Positions 42,635 to 51,726 of a stretch of DNA of 54,241 nucleotides are shown one piece after another (positions within the stretch are counted from its first letter, which is position 1; each line of letters opens with the position of its first letter). Position numbers and translations under genes: made by a program. The DNA lies in contig JAAWOU010000013.1 in NCBI GenBank assembly GCA_022799755.1, forward strand, positions 1 to 54,241, in the 5' to 3' direction. A model generated the notes under the pieces. That model saw only the letters and a list, made by a program, of their open reading frames with translations, was not told where the DNA came from and made no database searches. The stretch comes from Lachnospiraceae bacterium (GTDB taxonomy: Bacteria; Bacillota; Clostridia; Lachnospirales; Lachnospiraceae).

Positions 42635-43927
42635 TTACTCCTCATACTCCCCGGTTTCGGCGAAGCTCTCCGGCTCCCCGTCCTGGCCGTTTTCCTCTTC
42701 CGGGGTCACGCCGCCGTCCTGCGCGTATTCCTCGTATTCTTCATACTCCTGGGCATCGGCCGCATCCTCGTCCTCCTGGGCGTATTCATACGAAGCCTCC
42801 GGATTCTCCTCCTCATAGCCCTCATACTCCTCATACTCGCCGTAGTCCTCCTCCAGGTAATCCTCGTACCGAAAGCCCGGAGCGTCCTTGGCCTGGGTCT
42901 CTGACTTGATGTCGATCTTGTACCCTGTCAGCCTGGCCGCGAGTCTGGCGTTCTGCCCCTCCTTGCCGATGGCCAGTGACAGCTGATAATCCGGCACTAC
43001 CACCTTGGCCGTCTTATCGTCCGGGTCTGCGAACACCGCCACGATCTTCGCCGGAGACAGGGCGTTCTGGATCAGATTGCCCGGATTCTCGTCCCAGTTC
43101 ACAATGTCTATCTTCTCTCCCCGAAGCTCATCCACAATGGCGTTCACCCTGGCGCCGTTCATGCCCACGCAGGCTCCCACGGGATCCACATTGGGATTGT
43201 GGCTCCACACTGCGATCTTGGTCCGGCTGCCCGCCTCTCTGGCTATGCTCTTGATCTCCACGGTTCCGTCCTTGATCTCCGTCACCTCGGACTCGAACAG
43301 ACGCTTCACCAGCTCCGGATGGGTACGGCTCACGTTGATGCGGGGACCCTTGGGTGTGTTCTTCACCTCCAGGATGTAGACCTTGATGCGCTCCGTAGGC
43401 CTGAACATCTCGCCTTTCACCTGCTCGCTCTCGCTGAGCATGGCATCGGCCTTGCCCAGGTTGATGCTGATATTTCTTCCCAGATACCGCTGCACCACAC
43501 CCGTGACTACATCCTTTTCTTTCTCATAGTACTGATTATAGACGACGCTTCTCTCTTCCTCGCGTATTTTCTGCAGAATGACGTTCTTGGCGTTCTGGGT
43601 AGCGATGCGTCCGAATTCCTTGGATCTGATCTCCACATGAATCATATCGCCCACCCGGGCCATGGAGGAAATCTCTCTTGCATCTTCCAGGGAAATCTGC
43701 AGAACCGGGTCTTCCACGTCCTCTGCGGCCGGCATGACCTCTTTCTCCGCATACACCAGGAAATCACAGGTCTCGCGGTCAATCTCCACATGCATGTTGT
43801 CCGCCTTGCCAAAGTGATTCTTGCAGGCGGTGAGCAGCGAGTTTTCGATGGCCTCGAATAAGGTCTCCTTGCTGATTTCCTTTTCCCTTTCCAAAATATC
43901 AAGAGCCTCCATCAATTCCTTGTTCAT
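42635..43927 (-). CDS. nusA: Transcription termination/antitermination protein NusA, with acidic Tyr/Glu tail
   Basis: 430 residues from the ATG at 43927, 5 bases after GGAGG; another ATG directly upstream is too close. An N-terminal RNA polymerase-binding domain (1-125), S1 (about 130-200) and two KH domains (about 205-345, VDPVGACVGMNGARVNAIVD; SLAIGKEGQNARLAARLTGY) are in order. A tail of about 75 residues (about 355-430) is almost all Glu, Asp and Tyr (EDYGEYEEYEGYEEEN). NusA slows RNA polymerase and aids hairpin formation. First steps of the rimP-led operon. The tail is unusual and may affect RNA binding. Confidence 0.96.
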   Translation of the reverse strand: MNKELMEALDILEREKEISKETLFEAIENSLLTACKNHFGKADNMHVEIDRETCDFLVYAEKEVMPAAEDVEDPVLQISLEDAREISSMARVGDMIHVEIRSKEFGRIATQNAKNVILQKIREEERSVVYNQYYEKEKDVVTGVVQRYLGRNISINLGKADAMLSESEQVKGEMFRPTERIKVYILEVKNTPKGPRINVSRTHPELVKRLFESEVTEIKDGTVEIKSIAREAGSRTKIAVWSHNPNVDPVGACVGMNGARVNAIVDELRGEKIDIVNWDENPGNLIQNALSPAKIVAVFADPDDKTAKVVVPDYQLSLAIGKEGQNARLAARLTGYKIDIKSETQAKDAPGFRYEDYLEEDYGEYEEYEGYEEENPEASYEYAQEDEDAADAQEYEEYEEYAQDGGVTPEEENGQDGEPESFAETGEYEE

Positions 43928-43971
43928 CATTTCCTCCATTCCGGCTGTTTGCCAATCCTCTTCCTTTTCTC

Positions 43972-44436
43972 TCAAAAATCTATTGTCAGGCGGACCAGCG
44001 CCACGTCAGTGCGCTTGAAAGTCCTCACAGTCTCTCCGTCCAGTATCGTGATGCTGTCCTCGTCAAAGCGGTCCAGCACGCCTGAGAACTCCCTGCATTT
44101 ATCGATAGGCTTAAAAAGCTTGACATCCACATTCTCGCCGACAGAGGCCTGCAGATGCTTATCTTTCTTCAGGGCCCGGCCCAGACCCGGGCTGCTGACT
44201 TCCAGCACATAGGCATCCGCGATAAAATCCTCCCTGTCCAAAGCGTCCGACAAAGCCCGGCTCACGTTCTCACAGTCCTGAATATTCACCCCGTCCGGCT
44301 TGTCGATATAGGCGCACAGATGATAATCCGCGCCCTCTTTCACATATTCCACGTCATAGACGGACACACCGAATTCCTCTGCGATAGGCTCCAGCAGCGC
44401 CTGCGTCCTGGTCTCGTAATCTTCTCTGCGTGACAT
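43972..44436 (-). CDS. rimP: Ribosome maturation factor RimP
   Basis: 154 residues with LLEPIAEEFGVSVYDVEYVK (14-33), CENVSRALSDALD (about 55-67) and the motif YVLEVSSPGLGRALKK (about 76-91), which is diagnostic. RimP binds the 30S subunit during assembly. It is the first gene of the nusA-infB operon, transcribed from a TTGACA promoter with a leader of about 130 bases that contains a strong hairpin. Confidence 0.96.
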   Translation of the reverse strand: MSRREDYETRTQALLEPIAEEFGVSVYDVEYVKEGADYHLCAYIDKPDGVNIQDCENVSRALSDALDREDFIADAYVLEVSSPGLGRALKKDKHLQASVGENVDVKLFKPIDKCREFSGVLDRFDEDSITILDGETVRTFKRTDVALVRLTIDF

Positions 44437-44519
44437 TCCACTCCTCCGTCAAATTCCTGCGGCATGCGTCCCCCATACGCCGCTCCCCCGGTCTGCCGCA
44501 AAACTCCTCCAACATGCAA

Positions 44520-44547
44520 GTAAGAGTGGCTTGCGAGCCACTCTTAC
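44520..44547. other. Perfect 12-base inverted repeat in the rimP leader
   Basis: GTAAGAGTGGCT and AGCCACTCTTAC flank TGCG. It lies 20-45 bases downstream of the predicted start site. Read leftwards no U run follows, so it is a leader hairpin or a repressor site; read rightwards it is followed by CTTAATT and might end the convergent-side read-through. Confidence 0.65.
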
Positions 44548-44572
44548 CTTAATTGTCATCATTTACAAGTCT

Positions 44573-44601
44573 ACTTTAGACCTAAATATACGAATTGTCA
44601 A
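44573..44601 (-). promoter_or_regulatory. Sigma-A promoter of the rimP-nusA-infB operon
   Basis: Reverse strand TTGACA (44596-44601), spacer 17, TAAAGT (44573-44578). Confidence 0.7.
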
Positions 44602-44630
44602 TAGTTTTCTTAAATTTTTGTAAATATTTT

Positions 44631-45401
44631 TCATATATCGTCCGGATTTTGTCTTTCCTGTCCCTCAAATGCCTCGCTCCCCGCACATTCTTCCTCTCCC
44701 ACATACACCACTTCCAGGCTGCCGAAATTCACTTCCCCCCCAATGTAGAGCACATCCTCGCCGAAAGGATTGCCGTTTCCCTTTTCGTCCGCGCTTCCAA
44801 AGGCCGTCTGCACATCCAGCACCACTTTCCATACACCGGGCACGTATATCACCATGCTGCCGAAAGAGGTATCCACATTTACCACAGCCCTATGGTCTTT
44901 CAGCAAAGTCTCTGTAAAATAGATCTGCATGGATCCAAATCTGTTCTCTGCATCCACCCTGCCCACGACTCCGGAGAGGTACTTCGTGACGTCTCCGAAT
45001 GCGTTCTCATAGAAGACTGCGTCCCCGCTGCGGCCATATTCCAGTTCTCCCCCTTTCTGTGCGTTTCCCCCGTCTCCCAGCCGGCGGATCCGCTTTCTGC
45101 CGAAATTGGGAAACAGTATTTTCAATCCGATATTCCCCAGCACAGCCGCCACCAGCACAGGCCAGGGCGTGATGGCCTCCAATCCCAGCAGCTCGTCGTT
45201 CACGATAATCAGCCCTGCCAAAGAGAACAGGATCAGTTCAAATTTTCTCCTTGCGACGCCTTTGGTCAGGAAAGCCAGCAGGCCGATGTTGAATACAATC
45301 GTCCAGAAGCTGACGCCTCCCAAATATCCCAATCTGCTCAGAAGCAGCGCGGCCGCTCCCGCCAAAAGCAGGATACCCGTAAACATATTTTTATTCTTCA
45401 T
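44631..45401 (-). CDS. LiaF-like membrane protein
   Basis: 256 residues. Four hydrophobic helices (about 6-24, 31-47, 56-70 and 78-97) are followed by a cytoplasmic beta-rich domain with repeated AFGD, RFGSMQIYF, SFGSMVIYVPG, AFGSADE and NFGSLEVVYVG motifs (from about 135), which is the LiaF C-terminal (cell wall-active antibiotics response) pattern. LiaF restrains a sensor kinase in Bacillus, but here the neighbour is a LytTR DNA-binding protein, 27 bases upstream, with no kinase. The two probably form a self-regulating membrane-stress or envelope-response unit in which the membrane protein inhibits the regulator; that is inference. Confidence 0.88.
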   Translation of the reverse strand: MKNKNMFTGILLLAGAAALLLSRLGYLGGVSFWTIVFNIGLLAFLTKGVARRKFELILFSLAGLIIVNDELLGLEAITPWPVLVAAVLGNIGLKILFPNFGRKRIRRLGDGGNAQKGGELEYGRSGDAVFYENAFGDVTKYLSGVVGRVDAENRFGSMQIYFTETLLKDHRAVVNVDTSFGSMVIYVPGVWKVVLDVQTAFGSADEKGNGNPFGEDVLYIGGEVNFGSLEVVYVGEEECAGSEAFEGQERQNPDDI

Positions 45402-45428
45402 CCGTTCTTACCCCTTTTCCGCATCATT

Positions 45429-45905
45429 TCAGACGTCTGAGCGTCTCGATCCCAGTTTCCTTTCTTTCACCCGTTCCGTCACCGCCTTGAAATAGGCCCT
45501 TGAAACCATTACTTTCTTCCTGGTCCCCGTAAATTCCATGACGCTGGAGGCAGTCAGGTTCCTGGTGATAGAATAGACGAAATCCAAATTGGCGACGGTT
45601 GACTTGGATATCCGCATAAAGCTTCCCGGCAGCAGCTCCTCCAGCTCGTAAAGCTTGTAACTGCAGACGAAGATTTTGTCTGCCGTGTGGGCCCGAATGT
45701 CACGCCCCTCGGTCTCGAAAAAATAAATCTCCTCTATGGGCACAAAGAACTCGGTCTCGCCGCTCTTTAAGGAAAGGCATCTCTTCCCCCTGCCTTTCAT
45801 GCTTATATAATTTTGCAGGGCTATGACAGTGTCGTTCAGCCCCGGACAGCGGATGGTCACTTCCTCTTCCGCAAGTCCCTCTTCGATTTCGATTTTTACT
45901 TTCAT
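45429..45905 (-). CDS. LytTR-domain DNA-binding regulator
   Basis: 158 residues from the ATG at 45905 (GGAAACGGC before it). The N-terminal 50 residues (MKVKIEIEEGLAEEEVTIRC) form a short beta-rich segment, and 55-155 are a LytTR domain: EEIYFFETEGRDIRAHT, CSYKLYELEELLPGSFMRIS, KSTVANLDFVYSIT. There is no receiver domain. Proteins of this short class sit next to membrane inhibitor genes and control their own operon; the LiaF-like gene directly downstream fits. Target sites were not identified. Confidence 0.92.
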   Translation of the reverse strand: MKVKIEIEEGLAEEEVTIRCPGLNDTVIALQNYISMKGRGKRCLSLKSGETEFFVPIEEIYFFETEGRDIRAHTADKIFVCSYKLYELEELLPGSFMRISKSTVANLDFVYSITRNLTASSVMEFTGTRKKVMVSRAYFKAVTERVKERKLGSRRSDV

Positions 45906-45960
45906 GCCGTTTCCTTTTCTACACTGCCGCAAACCGTTTGCCGAAACAATGTCTGTATTC

Positions 45961-45988
45961 AGTATACCGGAAATCCGAAATCTGTAAA
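45961..45988 (-). promoter_or_regulatory. Promoter of the LytTR/LiaF-like pair
   Basis: Reverse strand TTTACA (45983-45988), spacer 16, TATACT (45961-45966). Two TACAG sequences lie at or near the -35 and could be LytTR half-sites, but this is weak. Confidence 0.55.
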
Positions 45989-46041
45989 TACATCCTGTAT
46001 AAGAGGTAAATTTTCAGGGCTAAGAAAACAGCTTCCGGACC

Positions 46042-46212
46042 TCACAGGATGCTGTAGCTCATCCACTCGTAGAGAAGTCTCGTCCCCTCCGTGATCTCCG
46101 GCGGCAGCAGCGCCCTGGCCACCAGCTTCAGCTCGTCGGACTCTGTATCCGTGCGTTTCAGATTGGCATAGTCTCCGTCAATGGACACTACCACATACTC
46201 AAATCTGTTCAT
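46042..46212 (-). CDS. Small protein of 56 residues, possibly DUF3006-like
   Basis: From the ATG at 46212, 9 bases after GGAGG, the product is MNRFEYVVVSIDGDYANLKR... ending LLYEWMSYSIL. The SIDGDYANL start, a run of charged residues and then ALLPPEITEGTRLLYE resemble the compact DUF3006 fold, in which a beta-strand with IDGD leads to LP...EG. The reading frame continues upstream to 46398 without a ribosome site. Located between groEL and the LytTR gene. Function unknown. Confidence 0.65.
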   Translation of the reverse strand: MNRFEYVVVSIDGDYANLKRTDTESDELKLVARALLPPEITEGTRLLYEWMSYSIL

Positions 46213-46336
46213 TTTCTTCACCCTCCGTCTAAAAAGTTTCTGCGCGGCCTTACCGCCCGGTTTCATTCCTATTATACCCCTGTCCGGAAAAAAGGCAATC
46301 CCCTCGGACACAACCGCAGGAAAGAATATGAAAGGC

Positions 46337-46391
46337 AAAAAGGAGCCGCCGCTCCGACAGACTGTTTGTCTGTCTTCGCTTCGACTCCTTT
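46337..46391 (-). terminator. Intrinsic terminator of groES-groEL
   Basis: On the reverse strand AAAGGAG pairs with CTCCTTT and an inner GACAGAC/GTCTGTC hairpin sits in the loop; five T's end the stem. It lies about 50 bases after the groEL stop. Confidence 0.8.
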
Positions 46392-46443
46392 GCAGCATAT
46401 CCGTGTCACATTATTTCCTGTCCGACACCCGTCCTTTTCGCAA

Positions 46444-48090
<1,647 letters not shown>

Positions 48091-48274
48091 TCAATAATTT
48101 ATTCTAAACTACCCAAAACTGCTTTCACTTTGTTCCCACAGCCTCATCCGGGCCCTGAATCCCGGGCTCTCCCGCCCTGACGGTTCCCAGGAACCTCCCG
48201 GGCCTCTCTTGCCCTGCGCTTCTTCCGACAATTCAGGAAACCTCAGGACCGGTACTTTCAGGCCTTAGATCCTC

Positions 48275-48562
48275 TCAGTCGCTTATGACTGCCAGAATGT
48301 CGTTCTGCTTTACTACAATGAACTCTTCCTCGTCAAGCTTCACTTCCGTGCCGGCGTACTTGGAGTAGATCACGTTGTCGCCGACCTTGACTTCCATCTT
48401 CACTTCCTTGCCGTCTACCATGCCGCCCGGGCCTACCGCGATCACTTCCGCCTGCTGGGGCTTCTCCTTGCTCTGACCGGGAAGAACGATGCCGGACTTT
48501 GTAGTCTCTTCCGCAACTAACTGTTTCAATACGACTCTGTCACCTAAAGGTACTAACTTCAT
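48275..48562 (-). CDS. groES: Co-chaperonin GroES
   Basis: 95 residues: LVPLGDRVVLKQLVAEETTK (3-22), GIVLPGQSKEKPQQAEVIAV (24-43), then VGDNVIYSKYAGTEVKLDEE (60-79). It caps the GroEL ring. ACAGGAGGTAATTATC precedes the ATG. A perfect CIRCE element overlaps the transcription start. Confidence 0.98.
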   Translation of the reverse strand: MKLVPLGDRVVLKQLVAEETTKSGIVLPGQSKEKPQQAEVIAVGPGGMVDGKEVKMEVKVGDNVIYSKYAGTEVKLDEEEFIVVKQNDILAVISD

Positions 48563-48635
48563 GATAATTACCTCCTGTTATCCGGATTTATTTTTTGATT
48601 ACAGGGTTGGCCCGCAGGCTCCTGCAATATATCTG

Positions 48636-48662
48636 TTAGCACTCTTTTGGTTTGAGTGCTAA
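48636..48662. promoter_or_regulatory. CIRCE element (HrcA operator)
   Basis: TTAGCACTC-N9-GAGTGCTAA, a perfect match to the inverted repeat bound by HrcA. It lies between the promoter and groES and makes groESL heat-inducible. Confidence 0.98.
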
Positions 48663-48674
48663 TCACTGGAACAT

Positions 48675-48703
48675 ATAATAGTTTTATATGGAAATCTTTG
48701 CAA
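48675..48703 (-). promoter_or_regulatory. Sigma-A promoter of groES-groEL
   Basis: Reverse strand TTGCAA (48698-48703), spacer 17, TATTAT (48675-48680), directly before the CIRCE element. Confidence 0.75.
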
Positions 48704-48740
48704 GCATATTCACAGAAATCAAAAGGTTTTATACTCTTTT

Positions 48741-48776
48741 TTTCTCTTGTTTTCTTTTATTTTCTCTTGTTTTCTT
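48741..48776. repeat. Pyrimidine tract with two 16-base direct repeats
   Basis: TTTCTCTTGTTTTCTT occurs at 48741-48756 and 48761-48776, in a stretch of nearly pure T and C from about 48727 to 48788. Confidence 0.8.
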
Positions 48777-48949
48777 ATTTTCTTTTCATTGGCCCGATTT
48801 AATATTTATTTTAGAAATCCGTTATTTTTTCTGCCATTTTCGCCGATATATCTTATAACAAGCCAGATGACACTGTTGAAATATACATCCAAGGAGGGAT
48901 CAACGGAGCAAACGGAATTCAGACTTATTTCAAAGTGTATCCAGTTCAG

Positions 48950-49156
48950 ATGGTAGCCGGCGTGGCAAAGCCCAAAAGGGAGAACAGAGGCTCCGGGCAG
49001 AGAAATCCTCAGCCTCCCAAGCCCGCAGCTTTAAACGCCGATCTCCGCAAGGCCGCTTCCGAGAATTGTCCCCAGGAATGCTATACCGTGACCTATGACA
49101 GGCAGAGCAGGCTCCAGACATATTCTTACCGGCAGTCTAAGGAGTATACCTTTTGA
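48950..49156 (+). CDS. Small protein with no clear start (possible non-AUG or degraded gene)
   Basis: An open frame from 48815 to the TGA at 49156 encodes MVAGVAKPKRENRGSGQRNP... then CPQECYTVTYDRQSRLQTYS...KEYTF. The Pro-rich middle and the Tyr-rich end look like real coding sequence with codon use like its neighbours, and an intrinsic terminator follows 26 bases later. The first ATG is at 48950 (68 codons; a GTG is at 48935), but neither has a ribosome site; the only good one, AAGGAGGG at 48891, has no start codon after it. The start may be mutated or non-standard. I do not recognise the family. Confidence 0.4.
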   Translation: MVAGVAKPKRENRGSGQRNPQPPKPAALNADLRKAASENCPQECYTVTYDRQSRLQTYSYRQSKEYTF

Positions 49157-49181
49157 GCGCGCTTCCCGGGAGGGAATGCAG

Positions 49182-49219
49182 GAAACAGGCATGTGCGCAG
49201 AGCATGTGCCTGTTTCTTT
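49182..49219 (+). terminator. Intrinsic terminator of the small forward gene
   Basis: GAAACAGGCA (49182-49191) and TGCCTGTTTC (49207-49216) form a 10-base stem with TTTAT after it. Its presence supports real forward transcription here. Confidence 0.75.
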
Positions 49220-49334
49220 ATCGTACAGTCTTTCGGGACTAAAGCGGCGTACTCGCTTGATGTCTTCCTTACAGCAAGCGCCCTTTTCCTTTCAGATCCA
49301 ATATACCATTATTCTTCCATACACCGAAGTTTGC

Positions 49335-49697
49335 TTACACAGGGGTGCCAACCTCTATCAGATTTCCGTCAGGATCATAGAACCTTATCACCCTCTGCCC
49401 CCAGCTGTGCGTCATCAGGCGATTCACATATTTCACATCCGGATAAAGGCTTTCCAGCTTTTTGATGAATCCCTCAATATCGGACTCTTCAAAATACAGT
49501 TCACAGGCGTTGTTCTCAGGAATAATGTCCCTGTCCAGAAAATCTCTCCATATTTTCTCGTCCTGGAGCGCCAGCCCCTCTGTCAGGATCATGTATCCGT
49601 CATTGTCAACGACAAGGCCAAGCCCGAAAATGTCATGATAGAACTGTCTGGATTTTTCTATATCCTTAACTACAATCAGTATGTTCTTCAGTTTCAT
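49335..49697 (-). CDS. VOC (glyoxalase/bleomycin-resistance) superfamily protein
   Basis: 120 residues from the ATG at 49697 (GGGAGAAAACG before it). The two beta-alpha-beta-beta modules show KLKNILIVVKDIEKSRQFYH (2-21), IFGLGLVVDNDGYMILTEG and HSWGQRVIRFYDPDGNLIEV (about 98-117). Members include glyoxalase I, fosfomycin thiol transferases and bleomycin-binding proteins, and the residues here do not single out one; the metal site His/Glu are only partly present. It lies alone, with a palindromic sequence upstream. Confidence 0.88.
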   Translation of the reverse strand: MKLKNILIVVKDIEKSRQFYHDIFGLGLVVDNDGYMILTEGLALQDEKIWRDFLDRDIIPENNACELYFEESDIEGFIKKLESLYPDVKYVNRLMTHSWGQRVIRFYDPDGNLIEVGTPV

Positions 49698-49740
49698 CGT
49701 TTTCTCCCAATTTCTTGTCTTATCTTTCCCTAAAGCCATG

Positions 49741-49777
49741 AGATCCATCGCATCAATCCGATGATAGCGATGGATCT
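49741..49777. other. 11-base inverted repeat upstream of the VOC gene
   Basis: AGATCCATCGC (49741-49751) and GCGATGGATCT (49767-49777) flank a 15-base loop that contains a candidate leftward -10 (TATCAT). No T run follows on the reverse strand, so an operator is as likely as a terminator for the gene at 49829. Confidence 0.5.
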
Positions 49778-49828
49778 TTATCTTCTGCAAATAGCAAAAA
49801 GCTTATATTATAGGAAAACTGCGCTCCC

Positions 49829-50497
49829 CTAGCACTTAATCTCCAGATACCCCAAAAGCTTGGACATATCATACTCCTCCAGCACGCCTAAGTTGGAGTC
49901 ATAGTACTTCCCGTCGAAATGCACCAGGTAATGGCAGTACCGCCCCATTTTTTCCATCATGATACAGCACTTGGGCAGCACGGTGTCCCGGCCCTCCGTA
50001 TAATTGATGACATCAGAGTGGTCGATTCCGTAATAATTCAGGGCGGAGATCATCATGCCCATGGTGGCCTGCCACTCTCTGCAGTCCATGACGCTGATCA
50101 CCTCGGCGATGGTCACGCCCGCCAGCATGGCCACGCAGGACTGGCCGCAGAGTCCGTCCTCGGGCTGGATAATGACCTGCATGCTGTCGATCTTTCGGAT
50201 GGGATTGTCGAAGCTGTAAGGGCTGTTCTGATCCATGCGGATCAAAGAACCCGTGATATGGAGCAGAATCTTGTGCGGCACGCCCAGCTCCACGCTGACG
50301 GCATCCTCGTCCCCGATGTGAATCTCATAGTTGCCCTTTTCCTGGGGAAGCAGCTCGCATTCGATCACCTGGTTGTCCAGCACCACCTCGGCCTGGATCA
50401 CATCCCTCTGCTTACAGACCTCCCATACATTGAAAGGAATCCGAATCATATAGCCTTTCTCTTTCTTTTCTACCACTGACTGAAAGAAATACCTCAT
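49829..50497 (-). CDS. DUF1905 domain fused to a C39-like cysteine peptidase domain
   Basis: 222 residues. Residues 1-90 (FFQSVVEKKEKGYMIRIPFN; GVPHKILLHITGSLIR) are a DUF1905 beta barrel. Residues 105-222 resemble papain-like C39 peptidases: GLCGQSCVAMLAGVTIAEVI (115-134) with a candidate catalytic Cys121, and RYCHYLVHFDGKYYDSN (186-202) with His189 or His193 and Asp195. C39 domains cut leader peptides or bind peptides; DUF1905 has no assigned role. There is no signal peptide, so it acts in the cytosol. An AraC regulator lies upstream on the same strand. The peptidase call rests on motif shape only. Confidence 0.8.
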   Translation of the reverse strand: MRYFFQSVVEKKEKGYMIRIPFNVWEVCKQRDVIQAEVVLDNQVIECELLPQEKGNYEIHIGDEDAVSVELGVPHKILLHITGSLIRMDQNSPYSFDNPIRKIDSMQVIIQPEDGLCGQSCVAMLAGVTIAEVISVMDCREWQATMGMMISALNYYGIDHSDVINYTEGRDTVLPKCCIMMEKMGRYCHYLVHFDGKYYDSNLGVLEEYDMSKLLGYLEIKC

Positions 50498-50604
50498 ATC
50501 CTACCTCCGTTCCGTTTTGATGTTCCCCGCCCGCTTCAGCGGGCATACCAACCGGAAGTTTCCTTCCGCACTTTTTGCCTGCCGCAAAATGCCTGAAAAA
50601 CATT

Positions 50605-51465
50605 TCATCCGCTGCGCCTGGCCTGGGAGGGCGATATCCCGTACCGCTTCTTAAACAGCTTGCTGAAGTGGTACGCATCGTCATACCCCACCTGGGCGGC
50701 CACCTCCTGGATGCTCCCCGTGTATCCGTTCTCCAAGAGCTCCCTGGCTTTCTCCAGGCGGATATTGATCAGATGGCGGATGGGCGCGCTCCCCGTCTCG
50801 CTCTTGAAAATCCGTGAAATGTAGAACGGACTTAAGTACATATTCTCCGCAATCTGATCTAGGGATATCTTCTCGCTGTAGTGATCCTCGATGTAATCCA
50901 CGATCTGCTCCACCAGGTACTTTCGGTTGGCAGATTCAAAGGCGCAGCCCTTGGGCCGTTCCATGGGCTCGCACTGCTCTCTGATGATCAACAGCAGCAT
51001 CTGCACCAGGTAGGACTTCAGCATAAAATACCGCCCCTGCCTGCGCACCGCATTCTCCGCCTCCATGGAGGAGCAGATCTTCAAAAGCCGCTGGCGCAGT
51101 TCCCCCGCGGTATGCAGAATATACTGTCCGCCCGGAAGCGGCAGCACATTATCCGGGCAGCCCGTAATCCTGATATTGGAAAAGCCCACAAAAAACTCCG
51201 TGGAGGGCGTCTCCGCCTCCGGACAGCCAATGGCCTGATGCCGGACTCCCGGATTTAAGATAAGCAGGTCTCCCTCCTGCACCGGATAGATACTGTCCTC
51301 GATGCGATATTTCCCCTCTCCGGAAAAAATATACGCTATCTCCAGATAGTCATGGCTCCGGTATTCGGTGGCATCCATATTCTTTTGCCTGGTCCCTTTC
51401 CATATAAAAAGGAAAGTGGGATCCATTTCGTCTATGGATATCTTCACCATCTGCTGATTCTCCAT
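50605..51465 (-). CDS. AraC family transcriptional regulator
   Basis: 286 residues. A cupin sensor (about 20-140, DYLEIAYIFSGEGKYRIEDS; GDLLILNPGVRHQAIG) is followed by the AraC double HTH in the last 100 residues (EKISLDQIAENMYLSPFYIS; IQEVAAQVGYDDAYHFSKLF), ending KKRYGISPSQAR. It is divergent from a two-gene ABC exporter 261 bases away, so it probably controls the exporter. The ligand is unknown. The ribosome site (AGGTGTAAGT) is moderate. It may also be read through into the DUF1905 fusion gene 107 bases downstream. Confidence 0.92.
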   Translation of the reverse strand: MENQQMVKISIDEMDPTFLFIWKGTRQKNMDATEYRSHDYLEIAYIFSGEGKYRIEDSIYPVQEGDLLILNPGVRHQAIGCPEAETPSTEFFVGFSNIRITGCPDNVLPLPGGQYILHTAGELRQRLLKICSSMEAENAVRRQGRYFMLKSYLVQMLLLIIREQCEPMERPKGCAFESANRKYLVEQIVDYIEDHYSEKISLDQIAENMYLSPFYISRIFKSETGSAPIRHLINIRLEKARELLENGYTGSIQEVAAQVGYDDAYHFSKLFKKRYGISPSQARRSG

Positions 51466-51640
51466 ACTTACACCTGTGTCCCCGTCTTGCCGTCCGCCGC
51501 GGAGCTTTCTCCGCAGACTCCCAAAGTCGCTCCATTGCCTGTCTCCTTATTGTACCCTCTTTGGCTGCAAAAGTAAAACAGTTTTTCAATTTTTTACATC
51601 AAGGGTGCAAGATACTCCATTCCTTTTTATACCTTAAAAA

Positions 51641-51651
51641 GTACAATGTAC
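51641..51651. promoter_or_regulatory. Palindrome at the ABC exporter promoter
   Basis: GTACAATGTAC is an 11-base palindrome whose centre forms TACAAT, a possible -10 (51642-51647) with no good -35. It may be a regulator site in the gap between the AraC gene and the exporter. Confidence 0.3.
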
Positions 51652-51726
51652 CATAAGCCCGAAAACAAGAGACCGGGCAGAGGGAATGCAAAAAAAGAAT
51701 GCATGCATTCCGGGGAGGTTATGCTT

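Larger units (their letters stand above)
48563..48949. other. 387 bases between groES and the next small gene
   Basis: It holds the groES promoter, the CIRCE element, a pyrimidine-rich tract with a 20-base repeat period (48741-48776) and an AT-rich stretch. On the forward strand AAGGAGGG at 48891-48898 looks like a ribosome site but has no ATG, GTG or TTG at the right distance. Confidence 0.6.
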
